Shown here: positions 9,157-17,633 of the stretch, piece after piece
Numbering within the stretch: position 1 is the stretch's first letter
Layout: every line of letters starts with the position of its first letter
NCBI RefSeq assembly: GCF_003122215.1
Contig: NZ_QEYD01000005.1
Span: forward strand, 248,001-312,000
Length of the DNA: 64,000 bases
Direction: 5' to 3'
Source: Pararhodobacter marinus
GTDB lineage: Bacteria > Pseudomonadota > Alphaproteobacteria > Rhodobacterales > Rhodobacteraceae
Notes under the pieces: generated by a model
What the model was told of the DNA's origin: nothing
The model's input: only the letters and a program-made list of their open reading frames with translations
Database searches by the model: none
Made by a program: the position numbers and the translations under genes

Positions 9157-9951
9157 ATGCAGATCGACGGAATTTCGGCGCTGGTGACCGGTGGCGGCTC
9201 GGGGCTGGGCGAGGCCACGGCGCGGATGCTGGCCGCGCGCGGGGCTAAGGTGACGATCCTCGACCGCGATGCCGACAAGGGCGCGGCAGTGGCGCAAGAG
9301 ATCGGCGGCGCCTCGGCGGCGGGCGACGTGACGTCGGAAGCCGATGTGAACGCGGCGCTCGACGTGGCCACCAAGGCGCATGGCGTGCCGCGCATCGTCG
9401 TCAACTGCGCCGGCATCGGCACGGCGGGGCGGGTGCTGGGCCGCGAGGGGCCGCTGCCGCTCGAGGATTTCCAGCGCACGATCACCATCAACCTTGTCGG
9501 CACGTTCAACGTGATGCGCCTGTCGGCGGCGCGGATGGCCGAGGCCGACCCCATGGAGGACGGCGAGCGCGGCGTGGTGATCAACACCGCCTCGGTCGCG
9601 GCATTCGACGGGCAGATCGGGCAGGCGGCCTATTCGGCCTCGAAGGGCGGGATCGTGGCGATGTCGCTGCCGGTCGCGCGCGAGCTTGCGCGGGTGGGCG
9701 TGCGGGTCAACGTGATCGCGCCGGGGATCTTTCTGACGCCGCTTCTCTACACGCTGCCCGACGAGGCGCAAAAGGCGCTGGCCGCGGGCATTCCCTTCCC
9801 GCAGCGGCTGGGCGATCCGGCGGAATTTGCCGATACCGTCTGCTTCATGGCGCAGAACCGCTATATCAACGGCGAATGCGTGCGGCTGGACGGCTCGGCC
9901 CGGCGGGCTGCCGCCCGCACCTGCTTCAGGCGGGGGCGGGCCCCCTCCTGA
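9157..9951 (+). CDS. Short-chain dehydrogenase, 3-hydroxyacyl-CoA dehydrogenase type
   Basis: Classical SDR of 264 residues, resembling type II 3-hydroxyacyl-CoA dehydrogenase (HSD17B10-like). Cofactor motif TGGGSGLG, NCAGIG and the catalytic YSASKGG are present. It would oxidise the 3-hydroxyacyl-CoA made by the crotonase before the CouO-like step. The C-terminus is odd: after NGECVRLDG, where relatives end within a few residues, it runs on into an arginine/alanine-rich tail (SARRAAARTCFRRGRAPS) encoded by a GC-rich hairpin-prone stretch. Confidence 0.85.
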   Translation: MQIDGISALVTGGGSGLGEATARMLAARGAKVTILDRDADKGAAVAQEIGGASAAGDVTSEADVNAALDVATKAHGVPRIVVNCAGIGTAGRVLGREGPLPLEDFQRTITINLVGTFNVMRLSAARMAEADPMEDGERGVVINTASVAAFDGQIGQAAYSASKGGIVAMSLPVARELARVGVRVNVIAPGIFLTPLLYTLPDEAQKALAAGIPFPQRLGDPAEFADTVCFMAQNRYINGECVRLDGSARRAAARTCFRRGRAPS

Positions 9952-10057
9952 AAACCTCCCCCTGGCGCCCTCTGAGGAGCGCTCGCCCGGAACGCCGGGT
10001 GGATTTTCCACGCAAAGAGCCGGAAGGTAACGTGCGGGGTTTGCGTGGCGCGCGAAT

Positions 10058-10080
10058 ATGTATACATTGATTGTATACAT
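10058..10080. promoter_or_regulatory. Perfect inverted-repeat operator at the GntR gene
   Basis: ATGTATACA, five bases TTGAT, then TGTATACAT: a perfect 9+5+9 inverted repeat made of two GTATAC boxes, as expected for a GntR/FadR-family site. It sits just ahead of, or overlapping, the GntR start, which fits autorepression. Confidence 0.75.
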
Positions 10081-10090
10081 GGGGGAGGCC

Positions 10091-10837
10091 ATGGGCGAAT
10101 CCAAAAGCGTAAACCTGACCAAGCGCGCCACTTACGAGCTGCGCCAGCGTATCATCCACGGCGGACTTCCCGGCGGCACGCGGCTTTACGAAGTCGCGCT
10201 GTCCGAGGATCTGCAGATTTCCCGCACCCCGGTCCGCGAGGCGATGTCGCGGCTCGCCGAGGAAGGGCTGCTCGAGCGCGCGCCGGGCGGCGGCTTCCAG
10301 GTGCGCGGCTTCACCCTGAGCGATGTCACCGATTCGATCGAGCTGCGCGGCGTGCTGGAAGGCATGGCGGCGCGGCTGGCGGCCGAGCGCGGCGCGGAGG
10401 CGGCCTCGCTGGACGAGATCGGGGTGATTCTGGACCGGCTCGATTCCTGTTTTGCGGGCGTGTCGCTCGATCAGGTGGATTTCGACCGCTATGCCGAGCT
10501 CAACGGCCAGTTCCACGAACGCCTCGCCGATCTGTGCGGCAGCGCGGTGGTGCTGCGCGAGCTGGAGCGGGTCAAGTCGCTGCCCTTCGCCTCGCCCTCG
10601 GCCTTCGTGATGGGGTCGGACAACGAGGGGGGCCCCGACCGCGCGCTGCGGTCGCTGATCGTCGCGCAGGCGCAGCACCGGGCGCTGATGCAGGCGATCC
10701 GGCGACGCGAGGGGGCCCGGGCCGAGGCGATCGCGCGCGAACATGCACGCATCGCGCGGGGGAATCTGGAGGCGTCGCTGGTCGCCGATCCCGATGTCTC
10801 GGGCGGCATGCCGGGCATGGCGCTGATCGTGCGCTGA
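10091..10837 (+). CDS. GntR-family (FadR/FCD subfamily) transcriptional regulator
   Basis: Regulator of 248 residues with an N-terminal winged helix (TYELRQRIIHG, then SEDLQISRTPVREAMSRLAEEGLL) and an all-helical FCD ligand domain. In-frame ATGs at 10058 and 10079 fall inside the perfect operator, so MGESKS at 10091 is taken as the start; the GGGGGAGG upstream is unusually close (2 bases). It probably senses an aromatic acid and controls the O-demethylase/ring-cleavage genes to its right, where the same box recurs. That regulon is inference. Confidence 0.83.
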   Translation: MGESKSVNLTKRATYELRQRIIHGGLPGGTRLYEVALSEDLQISRTPVREAMSRLAEEGLLERAPGGGFQVRGFTLSDVTDSIELRGVLEGMAARLAAERGAEAASLDEIGVILDRLDSCFAGVSLDQVDFDRYAELNGQFHERLADLCGSAVVLRELERVKSLPFASPSAFVMGSDNEGGPDRALRSLIVAQAQHRALMQAIRRREGARAEAIAREHARIARGNLEASLVADPDVSGGMPGMALIVR

Positions 10838-10860
10838 TATCCGGCTGAGAGCGCTACCGC

Positions 10861-10945
10861 ATGCATACATCCATCGGCTGAATCTGGCCCGGCGAGGGGG
10901 ATTTTGCTTGCATCCGGGCGATCACTTGGCCATACGTGTATACAT
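10861..10945. promoter_or_regulatory. Further GTATAC boxes upstream of the O-demethylase gene
   Basis: In the 140-base gap between the GntR gene and the O-demethylase, TGTATACAT recurs exactly at 10937-10945, 33 bases before the ATG, and a one-mismatch copy ATGCATACAT lies at 10861-10870. They match the arms of the operator at 10058-10080, so the GntR protein probably controls this promoter too. Confidence 0.55.
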
Positions 10946-10977
10946 TATGACTTGTTGCCCTTGGGAGGAGAATCGAA

Positions 10978-12390
10978 ATGGCTGCTACCAGTCTTGAAGG
11001 CCTGATCGCGGAGCACGGCGGTAACCCCGTCGACATCCTGCGCAATTCGAAAATCGGCATGTATGTCTATCCGGTCGTGGCGCCGGAATTCTCGAACTGG
11101 CGTTCGGAGCAGAACGCCTGGCGCGATTCCGCCGTGCTGTTCGACCAGTCGCACCACATGGACGAGGTCATCGTCGAAGGCCCGCAGGCCACCGAGTTCC
11201 TCGCCTATCACGGCATCAACGCGTTCGGGAATTTCGACCTGAACCGCGCCAAGCACTACGTTCCCGTGACCCCGGCGGGCCACGTGATCGGTGACCACAT
11301 CATCTTCCGCGAGCGTGAAGACAAGTACATCCTGGTGGGCCGCGCCCCGACCTCGAACTGGCTGATGTTCGCCGCGTCCTACGGCAAATGGAACGTGCGT
11401 CTGCGCTACGACCCCCGTTCGCCCAGCCGTCCCGAGGGCGAGCGCGTCCTGCGCGAGCATTACCGCTTCCAGATCCAGGGCCCCGAGGCCGGCAAGATCT
11501 TCGAGAAGATGAACGGCGGCCCGATCCCGGACATCAAGTTCTTCCACGTCGACTGGATCAATATCGGTTCGAAAAAGGTGCAGGCGCTGCGTCACGGCAT
11601 GTCCGGCGCGCCGGGTCTGGAAATCTGGGGTCCCTACAAGGACAAGGATTACATCCACTCGACCATCATGCAGGCCGCCCGCGACGCCGGCGTCAACCTG
11701 GTGCAGTGCGGTTCGCGCGCCTACTCGACCAACACGCTGGAATCGGGCTGGATCCCGTCGCCGCTGCCGGGCATCTATACCGGCGACGGCATGACCAAGG
11801 CGTTCCGCGAATGGGTCGGTGTCGACATGTATGAATCGGCCGGTGCCATCGGCGGTTCGTTCGTGTCGGACAACATCGAGGACTACTACGTCAACCCGTT
11901 CGAAATCGGCTATGACTTCTACATCGGCTGGAAGAAAGACGACTTCGTCGGCAAGGCCGCGCTGGAGAAGATCAAGGCCGAAGGTCCGAAGCGCAAGAAA
12001 GTCACGTTCGAATGGAACCGCGACGACGTGCTGAAGGTCATCGCCTCGTCGTTCGAGCAGGGCACGCCCTACAAGTGGATCGACTTCCCGCAGCCGAACT
12101 ATGCCTCGTCCTCGGCGGACATGGTCTGCAAGGAAGACGGCACCATGGTCGGCATGTCGATGTTCAACGGCTACTCGTTCAACGAGCGCTGCCTGCTGAG
12201 CCTCGGCGTCGTTTCGACCGACGTTCAGATCGGCGACGTGCTGACGCTGAAATGGGGCGAGCCGGAAACCACCGGCAAGACCTCGACCGAGCCGCACAAG
12301 CAGGCCGATATCCGCGTGCGCGTCTCGCCGACGCCGTACTCGGCGGAAGCCCGCACCAACTACGCCGACAGCTGGCGGACCCGCAGCTGA
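10978..12390 (+). CDS. ligM: Tetrahydrofolate-dependent aryl O-demethylase (LigM/DesA family)
   Basis: 470-residue aminomethyltransferase-fold enzyme (GcvT relative) that moves the methyl group of a methoxylated aromatic acid such as vanillate, syringate or 3-O-methylgallate to THF. Length matches LigM of Sphingobium SYK-6 (about 470). Residues reported as important in LigM appear conserved: His60 in DQSHHMDEV, Arg122 in LVGRAPTS, and a tyrosine at 249 in SRAYSTNTLESGW near LigM Tyr247. AGGAG precedes the ATG. Downstream LigAB and MetF-like genes fit conversion of vanillate to protocatechuate. The substrate could equally be syringate. Confidence 0.9.
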   Translation: MAATSLEGLIAEHGGNPVDILRNSKIGMYVYPVVAPEFSNWRSEQNAWRDSAVLFDQSHHMDEVIVEGPQATEFLAYHGINAFGNFDLNRAKHYVPVTPAGHVIGDHIIFREREDKYILVGRAPTSNWLMFAASYGKWNVRLRYDPRSPSRPEGERVLREHYRFQIQGPEAGKIFEKMNGGPIPDIKFFHVDWINIGSKKVQALRHGMSGAPGLEIWGPYKDKDYIHSTIMQAARDAGVNLVQCGSRAYSTNTLESGWIPSPLPGIYTGDGMTKAFREWVGVDMYESAGAIGGSFVSDNIEDYYVNPFEIGYDFYIGWKKDDFVGKAALEKIKAEGPKRKKVTFEWNRDDVLKVIASSFEQGTPYKWIDFPQPNYASSSADMVCKEDGTMVGMSMFNGYSFNERCLLSLGVVSTDVQIGDVLTLKWGEPETTGKTSTEPHKQADIRVRVSPTPYSAEARTNYADSWRTRS

Positions 12391-12604
12391 TCGGCTGACG
12401 CGACAGCGGGAGGGGCGGCTTGAGGAATGCCGCCCCGCCCACGACCCGGGCGGAGACCGGACTGGGACACGACGTCGCGCAGATCGCGAAAGCGGCTTTG
12501 CGTGGCGTCGAAACCCGTCATACTGGCCGGGTTGCATGTCGCGGCGACCGCCGCGACCCCTGACTTCGCGGGCGCGAAAACGCCCTTAACCTGGGAGGTA
12601 CTAC

Positions 12605-13594
12605 ATGTTCGATTTCTCCAATATCCGGGCCGCGGGTGCGGTTGCCGCAGCGACGGCCGTGCTGGCTGCGCCGGTCGGCGCGACCGAACTGCGCTTCGCC
12701 CATTGGGTGCCGCCGCAGCACACGCTGACCGCCTCGACCATCGAGCCGCTTCAGGCAGCCGTGGCCGATGCCGGCGTCGAAATCCGGGTTTATCCCGGTG
12801 GCGAGCTGGGCGCCGGTCCGCTGGAGCAATATGTCCGCGCCGTCACCGGCACCGCCGACATCGTCTGGGGTCTGCAGGGCTACACCTCGACCCAGTTCCC
12901 GCGCACCATGATCTCGGAACTGCCGGGCGCCCAGCCCGAGGGCATGACCGGCTACGACATGATCTGGAACGCCTATGACGCGGGCCTGCTGGCCGACGAG
13001 TTCCCGGGCACCGTGCCGCTGGCGCTGTGGCTGTCCGAGCCTAACGTGTTCATCATGCGCGACCACGACATCCGCACGCCCGCCGACCTGGCCGGGTTGA
13101 AGATCCGCGTTTCGGGCTCGGCCGCCGGCGCGACCATCGAGGCGCTGGGTGCAACCCCGGTGCAGATGCCCGCGGGCGAGATCTACAATGCGCTGCAGAC
13201 CGGCCTGATCGACGGCGTCGTCACCGGCGCTTCGGCGATCGGCGATTTCCGGCTGGACGAAGTGGCCAACAGCTACACCTACGGCGCGGATCTGGGGCAC
13301 ATCTCGTTCTACGTGGTGATGAACCAGGGCGCCTATGACGCGCTGTCGGACGAAGAGCGCGCGGCACTTGATTCCATCGCGGGTCGCGAACTGTCGCGGT
13401 CGGCCGAAGAAGGCTGGCTGGCGCGCGCCGAAAGCGTCACCGAGTCGATCCAGGCCACCGGCGACAACACCGTGATCTTCCTGACCGACGAAGAAGCGGC
13501 GGCCTTCGACGAGATCACCTTCCCGGTCCGCGACCAAGTGATTTCGGGCGTCGATGGCGGCGAGGAAGTCCTTGCCACGATGCAGGGCGAGTAA
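12605..13594 (+). CDS. TRAP transporter substrate-binding protein (DctP family)
   Basis: Periplasmic receptor of 329 residues with signal peptide (AGAVAAATAVLAAPVGA region) and mature start near TELRFAHWVPP. The conserved core LAGLKIRVSGSAAG and NALQTGLIDGVVTG identify DctP. GGGAGG precedes the ATG. The 214-base gap after the O-demethylase shows no gene and may hold a promoter. Sitting between O-demethylase and LigAB, it probably binds an aromatic acid (inference). Confidence 0.92.
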   Translation: MFDFSNIRAAGAVAAATAVLAAPVGATELRFAHWVPPQHTLTASTIEPLQAAVADAGVEIRVYPGGELGAGPLEQYVRAVTGTADIVWGLQGYTSTQFPRTMISELPGAQPEGMTGYDMIWNAYDAGLLADEFPGTVPLALWLSEPNVFIMRDHDIRTPADLAGLKIRVSGSAAGATIEALGATPVQMPAGEIYNALQTGLIDGVVTGASAIGDFRLDEVANSYTYGADLGHISFYVVMNQGAYDALSDEERAALDSIAGRELSRSAEEGWLARAESVTESIQATGDNTVIFLTDEEAAAFDEITFPVRDQVISGVDGGEEVLATMQGE

Positions 13595-13595
13595 C

Positions 13596-14105
13596 GTGCT
13601 GCGCACGCTTGATAAAGTTGCGGCCGGGGTTATTGCCCTGGCCGCGATCGTCGGCACGATCGGATTGATCGCCGAGGTCGTCGTGATCCTGATCGACGTG
13701 ATCGGGCGCTATTTCGGCACGCCGCTCAGAGGCGCGCAGGACATTACCCAGATGGGCATGGTGGTGCTGGTCTTCGGCGGCATGGCGTTGTGCGACCGCC
13801 TCAACGGGCATATCGCGGTCGACCTGTTCGAACGCGCCTTCCCGACCTGGCTCATCCGTCTGACCGACATTCTCGCCGCCGCCTCGGGCGTGGCGATCTT
13901 TCTGGGCATCGCCTGGAACATGTGGAAATCGGCCGCGATCTCGCAGATGCTGAATCTCTCCACCAATATCATCAATCTTCCCAAGGACTGGTTCCAGTAT
14001 TTCGTCGTCGTCTGCTGTGTCATCACAGCGGCGGGCATGCTGCTGCGATTGATCTCGCTGTTGCTGGGCGGACCGCTGCGGCAGGCTGAAGGTCACGCAT
14101 CATGA
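13596..14105 (+). CDS. TRAP transporter small permease (DctQ family)
   Basis: Small membrane subunit of about 169 residues with four hydrophobic helices and the motif VIGRYFGTPLRGAQDI. The GTG at 13596 directly after the receptor stop is preferred; an in-frame ATG at 13554 would overlap the receptor gene by 41 bases. Its stop overlaps the large permease start by 4 bases. Confidence 0.88.
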   Translation: MLRTLDKVAAGVIALAAIVGTIGLIAEVVVILIDVIGRYFGTPLRGAQDITQMGMVVLVFGGMALCDRLNGHIAVDLFERAFPTWLIRLTDILAAASGVAIFLGIAWNMWKSAAISQMLNLSTNIINLPKDWFQYFVVVCCVITAAGMLLRLISLLLGGPLRQAEGHAS

Positions 14106-15406
14106 GCAGTTTCGACGTCGGCTTGATCGGGATGGGCGCGCTTTTCGTGCTGCTCGCCTTTCGTATACCCGTGGCTTTCGCCATGTTCGTCGTGGGCTTC
14201 CTGGGGATCTGGAACCTGCACAGCCTGAACGCGGCGATGAACTACCTCGCCTCGGAAAGCTTCACCATCGCGTCCTCGGCCGAACTGGTCGTGGTGCCCT
14301 TGTTCATCCTGATGGGCAACGTCGCCACCGAGACCGGCATGTCGCGCAGGCTCTATGACGCGGCCTATGCGATGATCGGTTCGATCCGCGGCGGCCTCGC
14401 CTCGGCCACGATCATCGGCTGCGGCGGTTTCGCGGCGCTGTCGGGGTCGTCCGTGGCGTCCGCGCTGACGATGGGCAAGGTCTCACTGGGCGAGATGGAG
14501 CGTTTCAATTACGACCACCGCCTGTCCACCGGCGCCGTCGCGGCGGGCGGTACGCTGGGCATCCTGATCCCGCCCTCGACCGGCTTCGTGATCTACGCGA
14601 TCCTGACGCAGGAATCGATCGGCCGGCTGTTCCTTGCGGGCGTGCTGCCGGGGCTTCTGCTGCTGTTCATGTTCGTGCTGACGGTCACGGTGCAATGCTG
14701 GCTCAAGCCCGAGATGGGCCCGGCCGGTCCGCGCACCACGGCGGGCGAGAAAGCCCGCGCCATGGTCGGCGCGCTGCCGATCCTGACGGTGATCCTGCTG
14801 ACCATCGGCGGCATCTATACCGGCATCTTCTCGCCCACCGAGGCCTCGGCCGTCGGTGCGGGTCTGATCATCATCATCGGCCTCGTGTCGCGCAAGCTGA
14901 CGCTGAGCGCGTTCTGGGCGGCCGCGAAATCCTCGGTCGTGACCACGGCCACGGTGATGTTCATCCTGATCGGCGCGCATATGCTGATCCCGTTCCTGGC
15001 GCTCAGCCACATCCCGCAGGAAGTGGGCGCGTTCCTCGAAGGGCTGAACGTGCATTCGCTGGTGATCCTGGCGCTGATCCTTGCCTGCTACCTGGTCCTG
15101 GGCTGCTTCCTGGAAGGCTTCGCCATGCTGGTGCTGACGATGCCGATCTTCTTCCCGGTGATCCAGCAGCTGGGCTTCGACCCGATCTGGTTCGGCGTGC
15201 TGGTCGTGCTGACCCTGGAAATGGGCCTGATCTCACCGCCCGTCGGGGTGAACGTGTTCATCGTGAAATCGGTGGCCCAGCACGTGCCGCTGGGGACGAT
15301 CTTCCGTGGCGTGATCCCGTTCTGGCTGGCGATGATCGCCACGCTGATCCTGCTGGTCGCCTTCCCGCAGATCTCGCTGCTTCTGCCCAATACGATGATC
15401 AACTGA
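14102..15406 (+). CDS. TRAP transporter large permease (DctM family)
   Basis: Multi-helix DctM subunit of 434 residues with GSSVASALTMG and GGTLGILIPPSTGF. It forms the second TRAP system of the window with the two preceding genes. Its TGA shares one base with the ATG of the alpha/beta hydrolase, so import and degradation genes are translationally coupled. Confidence 0.93.
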   Translation: MSSFDVGLIGMGALFVLLAFRIPVAFAMFVVGFLGIWNLHSLNAAMNYLASESFTIASSAELVVVPLFILMGNVATETGMSRRLYDAAYAMIGSIRGGLASATIIGCGGFAALSGSSVASALTMGKVSLGEMERFNYDHRLSTGAVAAGGTLGILIPPSTGFVIYAILTQESIGRLFLAGVLPGLLLLFMFVLTVTVQCWLKPEMGPAGPRTTAGEKARAMVGALPILTVILLTIGGIYTGIFSPTEASAVGAGLIIIIGLVSRKLTLSAFWAAAKSSVVTTATVMFILIGAHMLIPFLALSHIPQEVGAFLEGLNVHSLVILALILACYLVLGCFLEGFAMLVLTMPIFFPVIQQLGFDPIWFGVLVVLTLEMGLISPPVGVNVFIVKSVAQHVPLGTIFRGVIPFWLAMIATLILLVAFPQISLLLPNTMIN

Positions 15407-16086
15407 TGACGACGACGCTTCTGATCCCCGGCCTTCTGTGCGACGGCTATTGCTGGACGGCGGTTACCGAGCGGCTCGATGCCGCGGTGGCCGACCTGTC
15501 CACGCAGGACAACCTGACCCGGATGGCCGAGGATCTGCTCGCGCGCCATCCCGGCCCCCTGCGGGTGGCCGGGCATTCGATGGGCGCGCGGGTGACGATC
15601 GAGATGCTGCGTCTCGCGCCCGAGCGGATCGAGAAAGCGGCGCTTCTGGATACCGGGATCCATCCGCTCAAACCCGGCGAGCGCGAGAAACGCGCCGAGA
15701 TCGTGCAATTCGCCTATGACAACGGGATGCAGGCGCTGGCCGAACGCTGGCTGCCGCCGATGGTCTGGGAAGAGAACCGCAAGAATACCCGCCTGATGGC
15801 CGACCTTACGGCCATGGTGCTGCGCATGAACCCCGATCTTCACGCGCGCCAGATCAAGGCGCTGGTCGACCGGCCCGACGCGGAAGCGGTGCTGCCCAGT
15901 GTCCGCTGTCCGCTTCTGGTGATGGTGGGCCGGCAGGACGCATGGTCGCCCGTCGCGCAGCATGAGGACATCGTTGCGCTGGCGCCCGACGCCCGGCTCG
16001 AGATCATCGAGAATGCGGGCCATTTCGCCCCGGTCGAGCAACCTCAGGCGGTGGCCGACCTTCTGGTGCCGTTTCTGAAGGACTGA
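15406..16086 (+). CDS. Alpha/beta hydrolase family protein
   Basis: Cytoplasmic hydrolase of 226 residues: N-terminal LIPGLLCDGYCW oxyanion region, nucleophile elbow GHSMGA (serine), acid in GRQDAWSP and late histidine in NAGHFAPVEQP complete a catalytic triad. Sandwiched between the TRAP permease and ligA with overlapping or nearly touching ends. It could cleave an aromatic ester or a ring-cleavage product; nothing in the sequence decides. Confidence 0.82.
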   Translation: MTTTLLIPGLLCDGYCWTAVTERLDAAVADLSTQDNLTRMAEDLLARHPGPLRVAGHSMGARVTIEMLRLAPERIEKAALLDTGIHPLKPGEREKRAEIVQFAYDNGMQALAERWLPPMVWEENRKNTRLMADLTAMVLRMNPDLHARQIKALVDRPDAEAVLPSVRCPLLVMVGRQDAWSPVAQHEDIVALAPDARLEIIENAGHFAPVEQPQAVADLLVPFLKD

Positions 16087-16090
16087 CCCA

Positions 16091-16450
16091 ATGTCTGCAC
16101 GCAAGCCTGCACCCATCCCCGACACGCCGCTCTTCGATCGCGCGGGCTCGCATCGCGGCTACGAGCTGAACAAGATGGCGATGTCGCTGGTCTCGGCTGC
16201 CAACCGCGAGGCGTTCGCCGCCGATGAAGAGGCCTATCTCGACCGCTACAAGCTCAGCCCCGAGCAACGCGCGGCGGTGCTGGCGCGCGACTGGCAGGGC
16301 ATGATCCGGCTGGGCGGCAACATTTTCTACATCCTGAAGATCTCGGCGCTGGACCCGATGCCGGTCACGGCCATCGGCGCGGCGCAGGTCGGCATGGATC
16401 ACGAGGATTTCCTCGTCGAGCGCCTTGGAAAGGAACGCAGGAATGGCTGA
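16091..16450 (+). CDS. ligA: Protocatechuate 4,5-dioxygenase alpha subunit
   Basis: Small helical subunit of 119 residues that caps the catalytic LigB. Characteristic stretches are GYELNKMAMSL, EAYLDRYKLSPEQRAAVLARD and GMIRLGGNIFYILK, closely like SYK-6 LigA. Starts 4 bases after the hydrolase stop and overlaps ligB by 8 bases. Confidence 0.92.
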   Translation: MSARKPAPIPDTPLFDRAGSHRGYELNKMAMSLVSAANREAFAADEEAYLDRYKLSPEQRAAVLARDWQGMIRLGGNIFYILKISALDPMPVTAIGAAQVGMDHEDFLVERLGKERRNG

Positions 16451-17306
16451 ACTCATCGGAGGTTGCGGCACCTCGCATGTCCCGTCCATCGGCATCGCGC
16501 TGGACCGGGGCCTGCAGGACACGCCCGACTGGAAACCCTTTTTCGACGGCTACATCCCCGCGAAGGAATGGATCGCCGAGCAGAAACCCGACATCGCCGT
16601 GGTCATCTTCAACGATCACGGCAATGCCTTTTTCCTGGACCGGGTGCCGACGCTGGCGCTTGGCGTGGCCGAGGATTACCAGATCATCGACGAAGGCTGG
16701 GGCAAGCGCGACATCCCGCCCTTCAAGGGCGCCGCTGATTTCAGCTGGCATCTGGCCGACGCGATGGTCGAGGGGCATTTCGATCCGCTGATCTGCCGCG
16801 AGATCGAACTCGACCATGGTATCCAGGTGCCGATGGAGCTGTTCTTCGGCCGGCCCGAGGCATGGCCCGTGAAGATCGTGCCGATCTTCGTCAACACCGT
16901 GCAATACCCGATCCCCACGCCGCAGCGCATGTGGGAACTGGGCCAGCTTCTGCGGCGCGCCATCGAAAGCTGGCCGGGGGACGAGCGGATCGTGGTGTTC
17001 GGCACCGGCGGCCTGACGCACCAGTTGCAGGGCGCGCGCGCGGGCTTCATGAACCGCGACGCCGACAAGGCTTGGCTGGCCGAGATCGGCCCGAACCCGG
17101 AAAAGTACCGCGACTGGACGCGCGAGCAATTCGTCGAGACCTTCGGATCCGAAGGCGCCGAGCTGATCATGTGGCTGGTGATGCGCGGCGCGATGGATGC
17201 CGATGTGCGGACCGTCATGTCGCATTACTACGCCCCGGCCTCAATGACCGGCGCGGGGATGGTGGTTCTGGAAAACGAGGTCCACGCGACCGAGGAGGCC
17301 GCCTGA
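16443..17306 (+). CDS. ligB: Protocatechuate 4,5-dioxygenase beta (catalytic) subunit
   Basis: Class III extradiol dioxygenase of 287 residues opening protocatechuate between C4 and C5. Compared with SYK-6 LigB, iron ligands are His12 (GCGTSHVPS), His59 (FNDHGNA, LigB His61) and the glutamate in EGAELIMWLVMRG (LigB Glu242); the catalytic histidine is in GGLTHQLQG (LigB His195). MAELIGG is the start, overlapping ligA; an upstream in-frame ATG at 16425 is less likely. Gallate or 3-O-methylgallate are alternative substrates, but the separate alpha subunit favours protocatechuate. Confidence 0.92.
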   Translation: MAELIGGCGTSHVPSIGIALDRGLQDTPDWKPFFDGYIPAKEWIAEQKPDIAVVIFNDHGNAFFLDRVPTLALGVAEDYQIIDEGWGKRDIPPFKGAADFSWHLADAMVEGHFDPLICREIELDHGIQVPMELFFGRPEAWPVKIVPIFVNTVQYPIPTPQRMWELGQLLRRAIESWPGDERIVVFGTGGLTHQLQGARAGFMNRDADKAWLAEIGPNPEKYRDWTREQFVETFGSEGAELIMWLVMRGAMDADVRTVMSHYYAPASMTGAGMVVLENEVHATEEAA

Positions 17307-17620
17307 TGTTCGTCCTCATGCGCTGCCTGCACAAACCCGGCGCCGATGCCGAGCGCGACGCGCTACGCCCCACGCACCGTGACTGGAACAAGTCGGGCGG
17401 CGAGGGGCTCGTGTCGGTGATCACCGGCTCGGCGCTCTGGGCCCCGGACGGCACGGCGATCGGCCATTGGGGCATCCTGGAGGCCGAGAGCCTCGACAAG
17501 GCCCGCGCCTATATCGACGGCGATCCCTTCACCCGTTCGGGCATCGTCACCGACATCGAACTGACCCGCATGGCCGACGGTTTCGCCGCCGACCGCATCA
17601 ATCCCCGTATTACCGGCTGA
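17306..17620 (+). CDS. YciI-like small protein
   Basis: 104-residue protein of the YCII-related (dimeric ferredoxin-like) fold: starts MFVLMRCLHKPGADAERDALRPTHRDW, and ends with a region matching the family (ESLDKARAYIDGDPF). The ATG overlaps the ligB stop (ATGA). YciI-like proteins in aromatic operons may act on ring-cleavage intermediates or muconolactone-type products; here the role is unknown. Confidence 0.8.
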   Translation: MFVLMRCLHKPGADAERDALRPTHRDWNKSGGEGLVSVITGSALWAPDGTAIGHWGILEAESLDKARAYIDGDPFTRSGIVTDIELTRMADGFAADRINPRITG

Positions 17621-17633
17621 GGGAGGAGACACC

